From assembly GCF_021458635.1 (NCBI RefSeq), contig NZ_JAIRDQ010000002.1:124001-188000 (forward strand): DNA of 64,000 bases. Reading direction: 5' to 3'. The position numbers and the translations under genes were made by a program. Shown here piece after piece: positions 16,769-24,086 of this stretch (position 1 is the stretch's first letter; each line of letters opens with the position of its first letter). The notes under the pieces are model-generated. The model had not been told where the DNA came from, did no database searches, and worked only from the letters and a program-made list of their open reading frames with translations. Source of the stretch: Bradyrhizobium monzae. GTDB lineage: Bacteria; Pseudomonadota; Alphaproteobacteria; Rhizobiales; Xanthobacteraceae.

Positions 16769-17944
16769 ATGGACGCCCGCACGTCGCAACCGACACATCA
16801 GACCCATCAGCCATCCGCGCGGGGCTGGCGGCCCGAGCGATGCGACCGCGTCGCGCTGGTCCTGCAGGGCGGCGGCGCGCTCGGCGCCTACCAGGCCGGC
16901 GTCTACCAGGCGCTGCACGAGGCCGGCATCGAGCCCGACTGGGTCACCGGCGTCTCGATCGGCGCGATCAACTCGGCCATCATCGCCGGCAACAAGCCGG
17001 AGAAGCGGCTCGACGCCTTGCGCATTTTCTGGGAGCGCATCACCAACCGCAAGATCTGGCACTACACGCCGGACGGCGACGTCTTCCGCCAATGGCGCAA
17101 TCTCTACAGCTCCTGGATGACGTCGGCGATGGGCCAGCCGGGCTTCTTCACCCCGCATCAGGTCAATCCCTGGCTCAGCCCGGTCGGCGCCAGGACGGCG
17201 ACGAGCTATTACGACACGGCTGCGCTCAAGGCGACATTGCTCGAGCTCGCCGACTTCGACCTCATCAACGAGAAGCGGACCCGCTTCGCGGTCGGCGCGG
17301 TCAACGTGCTCTCAGGCAACTTCATCTATTTCGACAACGCCCATGACGAGATCGAGCCGGAGCACATCATGGCCTCCGGCGCCCTGCCCCCGGCGCTGCC
17401 GATGGTGCGGATCGGCACCGATCATTTCTGGGACGGCGGCATCGTCTCCAACACGCCGCTGCAGCATCTGCTCGACCAGGAGGACGCAATCAATTCGCTG
17501 GTGTTCCAGGTCGACCTGTTCAGCGCGCGTGGCGTGCTGCCGCGCTCGATCCAGGACGTGATGGCCCGCCACAAGGATATCATGTATTCCTCGCGCACCC
17601 GCCACAACACCGACGTGTATCGTCGCACCCATAATCTCAAGGTGCTGCTCTACAAGGCGCTGGCGAAGATTCCGGACGAGCAGCTCTCCGACGAGGACCG
17701 CAGCCTGAAGGCGAGCCTGCGCCGCATGCCGGAGATCGCGATCCTGCATCTGATCTACCAGCAGAAGGCCTATGAGGGTGACGCCAAGGACCACGAATTC
17801 TCGGGCACCTCGATGCGCGAGCACTGGACTTCTGGCTACGAAGACACCAAGCGCACGCTGAAGCGCCGCGACTGGATCAAGATGCCCGACGAAGGCATGG
17901 GGCTCGTCGTGCACGACGTGCATCGGGAAACGGAGAGCGCGTAG
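16769..17944 (+). CDS. Patatin-like phospholipase with C-terminal DUF3734-type domain
   Basis: This is a 391-residue protein. The patatin domain has the anion hole GGGALGAYQAG (residues 34-44), the nucleophile elbow GVSIG (S63), and the catalytic Asp in WDGGIVSN. About 130 further residues match the DUF3734 tail seen in PHB-associated patatins. It is a serine-Asp dyad acyl hydrolase acting on lipids. The ATG at 16769 is chosen because AGGAGG precedes it by 8 nt. It lies head-to-head with adc, so both may draw on polyhydroxybutyrate turnover; that is inference. Confidence 0.9.
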   Translation: MDARTSQPTHQTHQPSARGWRPERCDRVALVLQGGGALGAYQAGVYQALHEAGIEPDWVTGVSIGAINSAIIAGNKPEKRLDALRIFWERITNRKIWHYTPDGDVFRQWRNLYSSWMTSAMGQPGFFTPHQVNPWLSPVGARTATSYYDTAALKATLLELADFDLINEKRTRFAVGAVNVLSGNFIYFDNAHDEIEPEHIMASGALPPALPMVRIGTDHFWDGGIVSNTPLQHLLDQEDAINSLVFQVDLFSARGVLPRSIQDVMARHKDIMYSSRTRHNTDVYRRTHNLKVLLYKALAKIPDEQLSDEDRSLKASLRRMPEIAILHLIYQQKAYEGDAKDHEFSGTSMREHWTSGYEDTKRTLKRRDWIKMPDEGMGLVVHDVHRETESA

Positions 17945-17956
17945 CTCGATCCTCCT

Positions 17957-18036
17957 CGTCATTGCGAGCGCAGCGAAGCAGTCCAGTATCCCTCCGCGGA
18001 CACAGCCTGGATTGCTTCGCTGCGCTCGCAATGACG
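17957..18036. repeat. Palindromic intergenic repeat, family A, copy 2
   Basis: It has the same architecture as the copy at 5685: CGTCATTGCGAGCGCAG at one end, CTCGCAATGACG at the other, a TCCAG/CTGGATTG inner stem and a central CCGCGG. It follows the patatin stop codon directly. Confidence 0.85.
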
Positions 18037-18868
18037 GAGCAAGGGGCGTCGTCGCATTCTCCGATTTACATCCTATTTGCAGGCGTACTTTTTCCACAGA
18101 CACACTTCCGCGTTCTCGCGGCTTGTTTCGCCCGAGCTTTGCTATTCTCTTCGCGCCCTCCAAAAGAAAGGGCGCAGGGAAGGCCGGGCGCCGGCTGGCA
18201 CCCGCGTCCCGTGTGCGGAAAAGACGCGCACGGGTTGGACAACAGGTGACGCCGGAACGCCCGGCCTTCCCTGCGCGAATGGCTTTACGGCTTATGTCGC
18301 GCTCTCCCCGGGGAGCGATGCACTATTGCCCCCGTCGCCTTGCGGATGGCTGAGGTGCGGGTCCGGTTGGACGGCGCACATCACCACAAGACTTGACGCA
18401 CAGACTCCGGGCGTCAGGACCACACGATTTTGCCGTCCGCGCACATCCCCGACGTTGTCCCCAATGGCTGGCGTGCGCTCACCATCGCGGCCGAACGAGG
18501 ACGCTGTCAGCGCCGTGTCGTGCCACGCTCGCACTGCTCACGGAGCACCAAACAAGGAGCTCCGCCCTACAGCCTGAAATGCGCGCCGACGCCGTCGCGG
18601 CCACCGCCTCCCGACCCGCGTCTCGTGACGATCGCGAAACGCCCCTTGTGGCGGGCGGGATCGGCGCAATATGCGCCATTTCCGAACTTCGGTAAATAAG
18701 AATGTCTTTGCAGCGAGGGATTGACAGGTGTTTTGCCCGACGGGCGGCGGTTCAGCGATCGGCCGGACCTTCTCACGGGGGCCGTAGACTTCGCGGCCCA
18801 AACGTGGACAATACGGCCCACGCGCTTCGCGCGCGCAGTGCACACCAAGATGCGCCAGGGGAAACAAA
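18037..18868. repeat. Structured non-coding repeat element (gene-free stretch)
   Basis: No convincing gene lies in this 830-bp gap. A 19-bp arm at 18172-18190 (GCGCAGGGAAGGCCGGGCG) is perfectly complementary to 18258-18276. A second hairpin GCGCCCT/AGGGCGC lies at 18153-18175, and CCCGTG...CACGGG pairs inside the large loop. Several overlapping frames of 60-166 residues are low-complexity, Arg/Pro/Cys-rich and lack ribosome-binding sites. Similar spurious frames are widely annotated in Bradyrhizobium genomes, suggesting a dispersed element. The last 150 bp before 18869 presumably hold the promoter of the next gene. Confidence 0.6.
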
Positions 18869-20344
18869 ATGCCGACTGCCTTCCCGTCGCCCGTACCCGC
18901 CATTCCGACCGCGCCTGTGACCGCCCAGCTACGCGACGCGTTGCGCGCGATCGTGGGCGAGAAGGGATTCATCGAGGACGAGCATGGCAAGCAGCCGTTC
19001 GTCACGGACTGGCGGGGGCTGCTGGTTGGCGGCGCCGCGGCCGTCATACGTCCCGGCAGCACCGAGGAGGTCTCGAAAGTGGTCCGGCTTTGCCATGACC
19101 ACGGCATCGCGATCGTGCCGCAGGGTGGCAACACCGGGCTGATGGGCGCCGCCACGCCCTGGCCTGCGCATACCGGCATCGTGCTGTCGCTCGGCCGCAT
19201 GAACCGCGTGCTGAACGTCGATCCCGTCGGCTATGCGATGACGGTCGAGGCCGGCTGCGTCTTGCAGACGCTGCAGGAGACCGCAGCCAAGCACGACAGG
19301 TTCCTGCCGTTGAGCCTTGGCGCCGAGGGCTCCTGCATGATCGGCGGCAATCTCTCGACCAATGCCGGCGGCGTGCAGGTGCTGCGCTACGGCAACGCGC
19401 GCAACCTCGTGTTCGGGCTCGAGGTCGTCCTGCCCAACGGCGACGTCTGGGACGGATTGCGTGCGCTCAAGAAGGACAACACCGGCTACGATCTCAAGCA
19501 CCTCTTCATGGGCGCCGAGGGCACGCTCGGCATCATCACAAAGGCCGTCCTGAAGCTATGGCCGGCACCGAAGGACGTCTGCACGGCATGGCTGGCTGTT
19601 CGCGATCCGCGCGCGGCGCTGGAGATCCTCTCCGAAGCCCATGCGGCCTCCGAGGACAATGTCGGGTCCTGCGAGCTGCTGAGCCGCGCGGCCGTCGACC
19701 TGGTGATGCGCCACATTCCCGGCGTCCAGGATCCGCTCAAGGCAGATACGCCGTGGTACCTGCTGCTCGAATGGTCGTCCTCGCGCCCACGACAGGACGG
19801 GGCCGCTGGCATGTCGGAGAAGCTGGAGCAATTTCTCGCCGACCAGCTCGAGGCTGGTCGCGTGCTCGACGCGGTCGTCGCGCAGACCGTCAGCCAGTCG
19901 CGCAACATGTGGCGCATCCGGGAAGCCATGGCCGAGGCCTCGCGCGCCGAGGGTCCGGGAATCAGCTACGACATGTCGGTGGCGATCTCCAAGATTCCGG
20001 AGTTCATCGACAAGGGGCTCAAGGCCGTGCTCGATATTCTCCCGAGCATTCGCCCCTATCCTTTGGGGCATATCGGCGACGGCAATCTGCACTTTTCGTT
20101 CATGGGGCCGAAGGGTATGGATCAGCAGACGCTGAACCAATATACCGCCGCGATCACACGCGCCGTGAACGACATCATCACCTCGATGGGCGGCTCGATC
20201 TCGGCCGAGCACGGCATCGGCATCGAGAAGCTCGACGAGCTCAGCCATTACCGCTCGAAGATCGAGCTCGACATCATGCGCACCATCAAGCGCGCGCTCG
20301 ACCCGCAGAACATCATGAATCCGGGGAAGGTGCTGCGGGTGTGA
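18869..20344 (+). CDS. FAD-binding oxidase, D-2-hydroxyglutarate/D-lactate dehydrogenase type
   Basis: This 491-residue flavoprotein has an N-terminal PCMH/FAD_binding_4 domain (IVPQGGNTGLMGAA, LSTNAGGVQVLRYGNARNLVFGLEVVLP) and a C-terminal FAD-oxidase C domain with the metal-ligand motif HIGDGNLHFSF and SAEHGIGIEK...NPGKVL. Such enzymes oxidise D-2-hydroxyacids (D-2-hydroxyglutarate, D-lactate, glycolate) and pass electrons to the quinone or ETF pool. No glycolate-oxidase GlcE/GlcF partners are nearby, so a stand-alone D2HGDH-like role is favoured. Its substrate is not proven. Confidence 0.9.
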   Translation: MPTAFPSPVPAIPTAPVTAQLRDALRAIVGEKGFIEDEHGKQPFVTDWRGLLVGGAAAVIRPGSTEEVSKVVRLCHDHGIAIVPQGGNTGLMGAATPWPAHTGIVLSLGRMNRVLNVDPVGYAMTVEAGCVLQTLQETAAKHDRFLPLSLGAEGSCMIGGNLSTNAGGVQVLRYGNARNLVFGLEVVLPNGDVWDGLRALKKDNTGYDLKHLFMGAEGTLGIITKAVLKLWPAPKDVCTAWLAVRDPRAALEILSEAHAASEDNVGSCELLSRAAVDLVMRHIPGVQDPLKADTPWYLLLEWSSSRPRQDGAAGMSEKLEQFLADQLEAGRVLDAVVAQTVSQSRNMWRIREAMAEASRAEGPGISYDMSVAISKIPEFIDKGLKAVLDILPSIRPYPLGHIGDGNLHFSFMGPKGMDQQTLNQYTAAITRAVNDIITSMGGSISAEHGIGIEKLDELSHYRSKIELDIMRTIKRALDPQNIMNPGKVLRV

Positions 20345-20371
20345 TGAAGACCGAGCACCCTCCCCGTCGTC

Positions 20372-20911
20372 TCAGCCGCGCGGGTTGACGATGGAGTAGC
20401 CTCGCAGCGAACGCGCGTGCATGCGGGTGGCGTGGCCGCCCGAATTGGCGTCATAGGCCATCCACATGTCGCCGCCGAGGGGCCGTTCCAGAACGAAGAC
20501 GTGCCCGCGGCGCGCCGCAACCATTCCCGGCGCCGGCGACGTCCGAGGGAAACGCAGCCAGTTGGCCGCGAGGTTCAATTCCGGCACGTGATGGCCGAAC
20601 ACGCGCAGCGCCGCGCCACAGCCGCAGAAGGAGGAGGGACAACCGGCCGGACGGCCGCCAATGATGCGATCACCACCGGACACGCTGATTGTCGTGGCGG
20701 TGTACCCCGTGTCGGTCACCTTCATTTGCGTTGCGCGATAGGCTTGCAGGGAACGCCTGGGAGCCCGCTCGCGTTGCGTCTGCGAATACGAGAAGTCGCA
20801 GGGCATGGTGACGTTGCACCCAGGCGCTTGAAGATTGCGAGAGGGTCGCGCTTCGGAGGCAACTGAACTAATGGCAATTAAGAAACACGCGGAAATTACT
20901 GGCTTGATCAT
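20372..20911 (-). CDS. Secreted hypothetical protein with CHAP/NlpC-like Cys and His segments
   Basis: This is a 179-residue protein. The start at 20911 gives a clear signal peptide (MIKPVISACFLIAISSVASEA). The mature part has a Cys-rich patch CPSSFCGCGAALRVFG, then NLAANWLRF, and a later RRGHVFVLE. The spacing Cys...AANW...GHV resembles small secreted CHAP or NlpC/P60-like peptidoglycan hydrolases, but no family is certain. It is convergent with the FAD oxidase gene. The tail SLRGYSIVNPRG is unassigned. Confidence 0.6.
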   Translation of the reverse strand: MIKPVISACFLIAISSVASEARPSRNLQAPGCNVTMPCDFSYSQTQRERAPRRSLQAYRATQMKVTDTGYTATTISVSGGDRIIGGRPAGCPSSFCGCGAALRVFGHHVPELNLAANWLRFPRTSPAPGMVAARRGHVFVLERPLGGDMWMAYDANSGGHATRMHARSLRGYSIVNPRG

Positions 20912-21145
20912 TGCAGGACTCCGTCTGGAGGGCCTGCCCCGGCGACGAGCTACCAATATCGGTTTGACCGAAATTGGCCTGAAGAGCGGCGAAAAATGGC
21001 GGGATTTGGGCGCGCTTGCTTCGAATGTGTTCCGATTGGGACAAGTCAATCCAGACCGTGTTCGCGGTGAAACGCACAATTGCGCCGCTTCCGCCTTCGC
21101 TCTCTGAGCTTCGGCGGACAAGTCGCCGGCAATGACTGCGCGGTG

Positions 21146-22705
21146 TTACGGCCGGATCGTCATGTTCTCCGGCGGCCCCGCTTTTCGCAGCGGCTCGGCC
21201 AGCCGCGCGAACTCGCAGAGCAGCGAGCGCGTCTTGCGCGGGTCGATGATCTCCTCGACCCAGAATTTTTCGGCGGAACGGAACGGCGAGCGCAGCTTGT
21301 TGAGACGCTCCTGGATCTCGTTGAGCTTGGCGGCCTTGTCTTCGGCTGCGTCGATGTCGGCGCGATAGGCGGCCTCGATGCCGCCTTCGAGCGGCAGCGA
21401 GCCCCAATAAGCCGACGGCCAGGCGTAGCGGATCGAGAAGCGGTCGGCCGGCTGATGCACGACGCCGGCGACACCGAACGCATTGCGCAGGATCACGGTG
21501 CACCAGGGCACGGTAGTCTGGTTGACCGCGGCCATGACGCGCACGCCGTGGCGGATGGTGGCCGCCTTCTCGGCATCGAGGCCGATCATGAAGCCCGGGC
21601 AATCCATGAGATAGACGATCGGCAGATGGAAGGTCTCGGCGAAATCGACCCAGCGCACCACCTTCTGGCAGGCATCCGCCGTCCAGGAGCCACCATAGTG
21701 GAAGCTGTCGCTCGCGAGCAGCATCACCGCCCTGCCCTCGAGCCGTGCGAGGCCAACGATGATCGGCTTGCCGAAATTGGACGCGACTTCGAAGAACGAG
21801 CCCTTGTCGACGACCTGCTCGATGATCGGCCGAATCTTGTAGACCTGCTTGCGGTTGCGCGGCACCGCATTCATCAGCGCCTCTTCGCTGCGTTCCGGAT
21901 TGTCGACGCAAGGCAAGGTCGGCGGCAGCTCGTAAACCGATGACGGCAGATAGGACAGGAAGCGCCGCGCACAGGCAAAAGCCTCCTCCTCGGTGTCGAC
22001 GGCATGATCGACCGCGCCGGCCTTGGTCTGAATGTCGGCGCCGCCGAGTTCCTCCTTCGAGAGATCTTGGCCCAGCGCCTTCACCACCGGCGGGCCGGCG
22101 ACGAACATCGCAGACTTCCGCGTCATGATGGAATAGTGGCTGGCGGCCAGGCGCGCCGCGCCGAGGCCTGCGACTGAGCCGAGGCCGAGCGCGACCACAG
22201 GCACGCGCGAGAGATTTTCCGTCGTGAAGCGATACCAGCGCGTGCCGCCGATGCCGCCGGGCAAATTCGCCGCACCCTTGGTCTCGATGGTCTTGACCGA
22301 GCCGCCGCCGCCGGAGCCCTCGATGATGCGGACGATGGGCAGACGGAAGTCGTGAGCCATCTCCTCCGCCATCAAGGGCTTTGCCGAGATCGACGCATCC
22401 GCCGAGCCGCCGCGCACGGTGAAATCATCACCGACCACGACGACCGTGCGGCCATCGACGCGCGCGCGGCCGAACACGCAGTTCGCCGGCGTCACGGTTT
22501 TCAGCTCGCCTTTGGGATCGTACTCACCGATGCCGGAGACGGCACCGATCTCGTGGAAGCTACCCTTGTCGATCAGCTTGTCGATACGTTCCCGAACAGT
22601 CAGCCGGCCCTGGTCATGCTGTCGCTTGACCTTGTCAACGCCGCCCATCTCCCGCGCGAAGGCTTCGCGCCGGGCGAGCTCGTCGAGTTCCGGCTTCCAG
22701 TTCAT
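21146..22705 (-). CDS. Acyl-CoA carboxylase, carboxyltransferase (beta) subunit
   Basis: This 519-residue biotin-dependent carboxyltransferase has both crotonase-like halves: N-terminal DDFTVRGGSADASISAKPLMAEEMA with IIEGSGGGGSV, and C-terminal YLMDCPGFMIGLDAEKAATIRHG with the acyl-CoA loop FGVAGVVHQP. It resembles propionyl/methylcrotonyl-CoA carboxylase beta chains. It transfers CO2 from carboxybiotin to an acyl-CoA. Its start overlaps the IclR regulator gene by 71 bp. A biotin carrier protein is encoded 1 kb upstream in the other direction, but no biotin carboxylase is visible in the window. Confidence 0.9.
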   Translation of the reverse strand: MNWKPELDELARREAFAREMGGVDKVKRQHDQGRLTVRERIDKLIDKGSFHEIGAVSGIGEYDPKGELKTVTPANCVFGRARVDGRTVVVVGDDFTVRGGSADASISAKPLMAEEMAHDFRLPIVRIIEGSGGGGSVKTIETKGAANLPGGIGGTRWYRFTTENLSRVPVVALGLGSVAGLGAARLAASHYSIMTRKSAMFVAGPPVVKALGQDLSKEELGGADIQTKAGAVDHAVDTEEEAFACARRFLSYLPSSVYELPPTLPCVDNPERSEEALMNAVPRNRKQVYKIRPIIEQVVDKGSFFEVASNFGKPIIVGLARLEGRAVMLLASDSFHYGGSWTADACQKVVRWVDFAETFHLPIVYLMDCPGFMIGLDAEKAATIRHGVRVMAAVNQTTVPWCTVILRNAFGVAGVVHQPADRFSIRYAWPSAYWGSLPLEGGIEAAYRADIDAAEDKAAKLNEIQERLNKLRSPFRSAEKFWVEEIIDPRKTRSLLCEFARLAEPLRKAGPPENMTIRP

Positions 22706-23609
22706 TCACTCCCTCCGAATTGATCGGCTTGTTATTGTTGTGCACGGCCATTGCGACCGGTTTGCGCGAGATGCGGTTGTTGAAGGCGTCGCCTTCCGCG
22801 CCCTCCATCAGGCTGCCGAGCGAACGGCCGAGCGCGACCATCACCGGCGCGACTTCGGCATGCAGACGCTGCTCGTCATACATCGCCGAGAGAAGGCCGA
22901 TCGTGACGACGACGAAGGTCTGGTACTGCGGCGACCAGATCGGCACCGCCAGGCCATTGATGTGCGGGCTCCACAGGCCGCAGGCCGTGACATAGCCGCG
23001 CTCGTGCAGCGATTGCCGGTTGGCCTCGATGCGAGGCCGCAGGATTTTTGCAGCCTCGGGCGCTTCGCGCTCCATCTCGGCGATGCAGGCATCGCCGACT
23101 TCCGGCGACAGGGCCGCGGTGTAGGCCGCGCCCGCCGCGGTCGAGGCCATCGAGATGCGGCTGCCGGTGCCCTCGTGCAGACCGAGCGCAGACGCCGAGC
23201 GCGCGAACTGGAGATAGACGAGATGGAAGCGATCGGGCACGACGAAGCCGACGGTGCCGGGCAATTGCTCGGCGACTTCCTGCAGCCGCTGGCGGATCAT
23301 GCTGCGCAGCTGCGCGCCCTTCATCATCGAGGCGCTCATCGCCACCGCGCTCGGACCGATCCGATACTTCTGGTCACGCGGCAGGTAAACCAACTGCCCC
23401 ATGCGCGTCAGCGTGTGCGTGAGCCGCGACACCGTCGAGCGAGGCAAGCCGCAGCGATTTGAAATCTCGAGATTGCCGAGCCTGCTATCGTGGCCCTCGA
23501 AACATCGCAACACGTCGAACGCGCGCGACACCACTTGGATGACATCACCTTCGCCGGCATCGCCAGCGAGCGCACCTTGCCTACTCAACCGCTCCGAACG
23601 TCGTCCCAT
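22635..23609 (-). CDS. IclR family transcriptional regulator
   Basis: This 324-residue regulator has an N-terminal winged helix (NLEISNRCGLPRSTVSRLTHTL) and a GAF-like IclR effector domain (RISMASTAAGAAYTAAL, YVTACGLWSPHINGLAVPI). The C-terminal 40 residues (NNNKPINSEGVNELE onward) run past the usual IclR end and overlap the carboxyltransferase start in another frame; the real protein may or may not need this tail. A perfect inverted repeat 16 bp upstream of its ATG is a likely operator. It probably controls the carboxyltransferase and the divergent biotin carrier gene. Confidence 0.88.
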   Translation of the reverse strand: MGRRSERLSRQGALAGDAGEGDVIQVVSRAFDVLRCFEGHDSRLGNLEISNRCGLPRSTVSRLTHTLTRMGQLVYLPRDQKYRIGPSAVAMSASMMKGAQLRSMIRQRLQEVAEQLPGTVGFVVPDRFHLVYLQFARSASALGLHEGTGSRISMASTAAGAAYTAALSPEVGDACIAEMEREAPEAAKILRPRIEANRQSLHERGYVTACGLWSPHINGLAVPIWSPQYQTFVVVTIGLLSAMYDEQRLHAEVAPVMVALGRSLGSLMEGAEGDAFNNRISRKPVAMAVHNNNKPINSEGVNELEAGTRRARPARSLRAGDGRR

Positions 23610-23624
23610 GATCCCTACCGTTTG

Positions 23625-23639
23625 TTCCGCTCTGCGGAA
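23625..23639. promoter_or_regulatory. IclR operator candidate
   Basis: TTCCGC-TCT-GCGGAA is a perfect inverted repeat in the 94-bp gap between divergent iclR and the biotin carrier gene. IclR-family sites often have this TTCCG...CGGAA layout. Confidence 0.6.
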
Positions 23640-23703
23640 TTAAATTCCACTTGCAGACGACGCTACCTCAGGCATTTTGCCACCACAACAAAAAGGCGAT
23701 GGC

Positions 23704-23925
23704 ATGCCAGAAATAAAGATCGTCACTGAAGTTGCGGGACGCATCTGCGCAACGCCCGTGCAAGTTGGAGGAACCGTTGCAGATGGTGACGACGTTGTGC
23801 TCGTCGAAGCCATGAAGATGGAGATACCAGTGCCCTCGCCTGCTGCAGGTACGCTCACATCACTGCTCGTGAAGATCGATGACCTCGTTGCCGAAGGTCA
23901 GACGATCGCGATCGTCGCGAGCTGA
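23704..23925 (+). CDS. Stand-alone biotin carboxyl carrier protein (biotinyl/lipoyl domain)
   Basis: This 73-residue protein is a single biotinyl domain with the biotinylation motif EAMKME (K38) and flanking GGTVADGDDVVLV and PSPAAGTLTSLLV turns. The ATG at 23704 gives the normal domain start (MPEIKIVTEV); an upstream in-frame ATG at 23677 adds only polar residues. It is divergent from the IclR/carboxyltransferase pair, with which it likely forms part of an acyl-CoA carboxylase. Biotin carboxylase must come from elsewhere. Confidence 0.88.
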   Translation: MPEIKIVTEVAGRICATPVQVGGTVADGDDVVLVEAMKMEIPVPSPAAGTLTSLLVKIDDLVAEGQTIAIVAS

Positions 23926-24086
23926 GCAGCCGCCGCTGCAGTTTCTTTGGCCGTTTCTCCGCGGCTTCGGATCCGCGACAATCTGAAACAGATAACGATG
24001 CAATCGCGCGCGGCGTCTTGCGTTCGGGCGTTACAACAGGGCCGAACGGGTTGCGCATGCCCGGATTGCAATGCACAAGGGAGGCG

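Noticed and set aside
18077..18577. 166-residue plus-strand frame
   Set aside because: It overlaps strong inverted repeats, lacks a ribosome-binding site and shows no domain; it is treated as part of a repeat element.
20835..21107. 90-residue plus-strand frame in the gap before the carboxyltransferase
   Set aside because: It overlaps the signal-peptide end of the 20372-20911 gene on the other strand and has no recognisable features.
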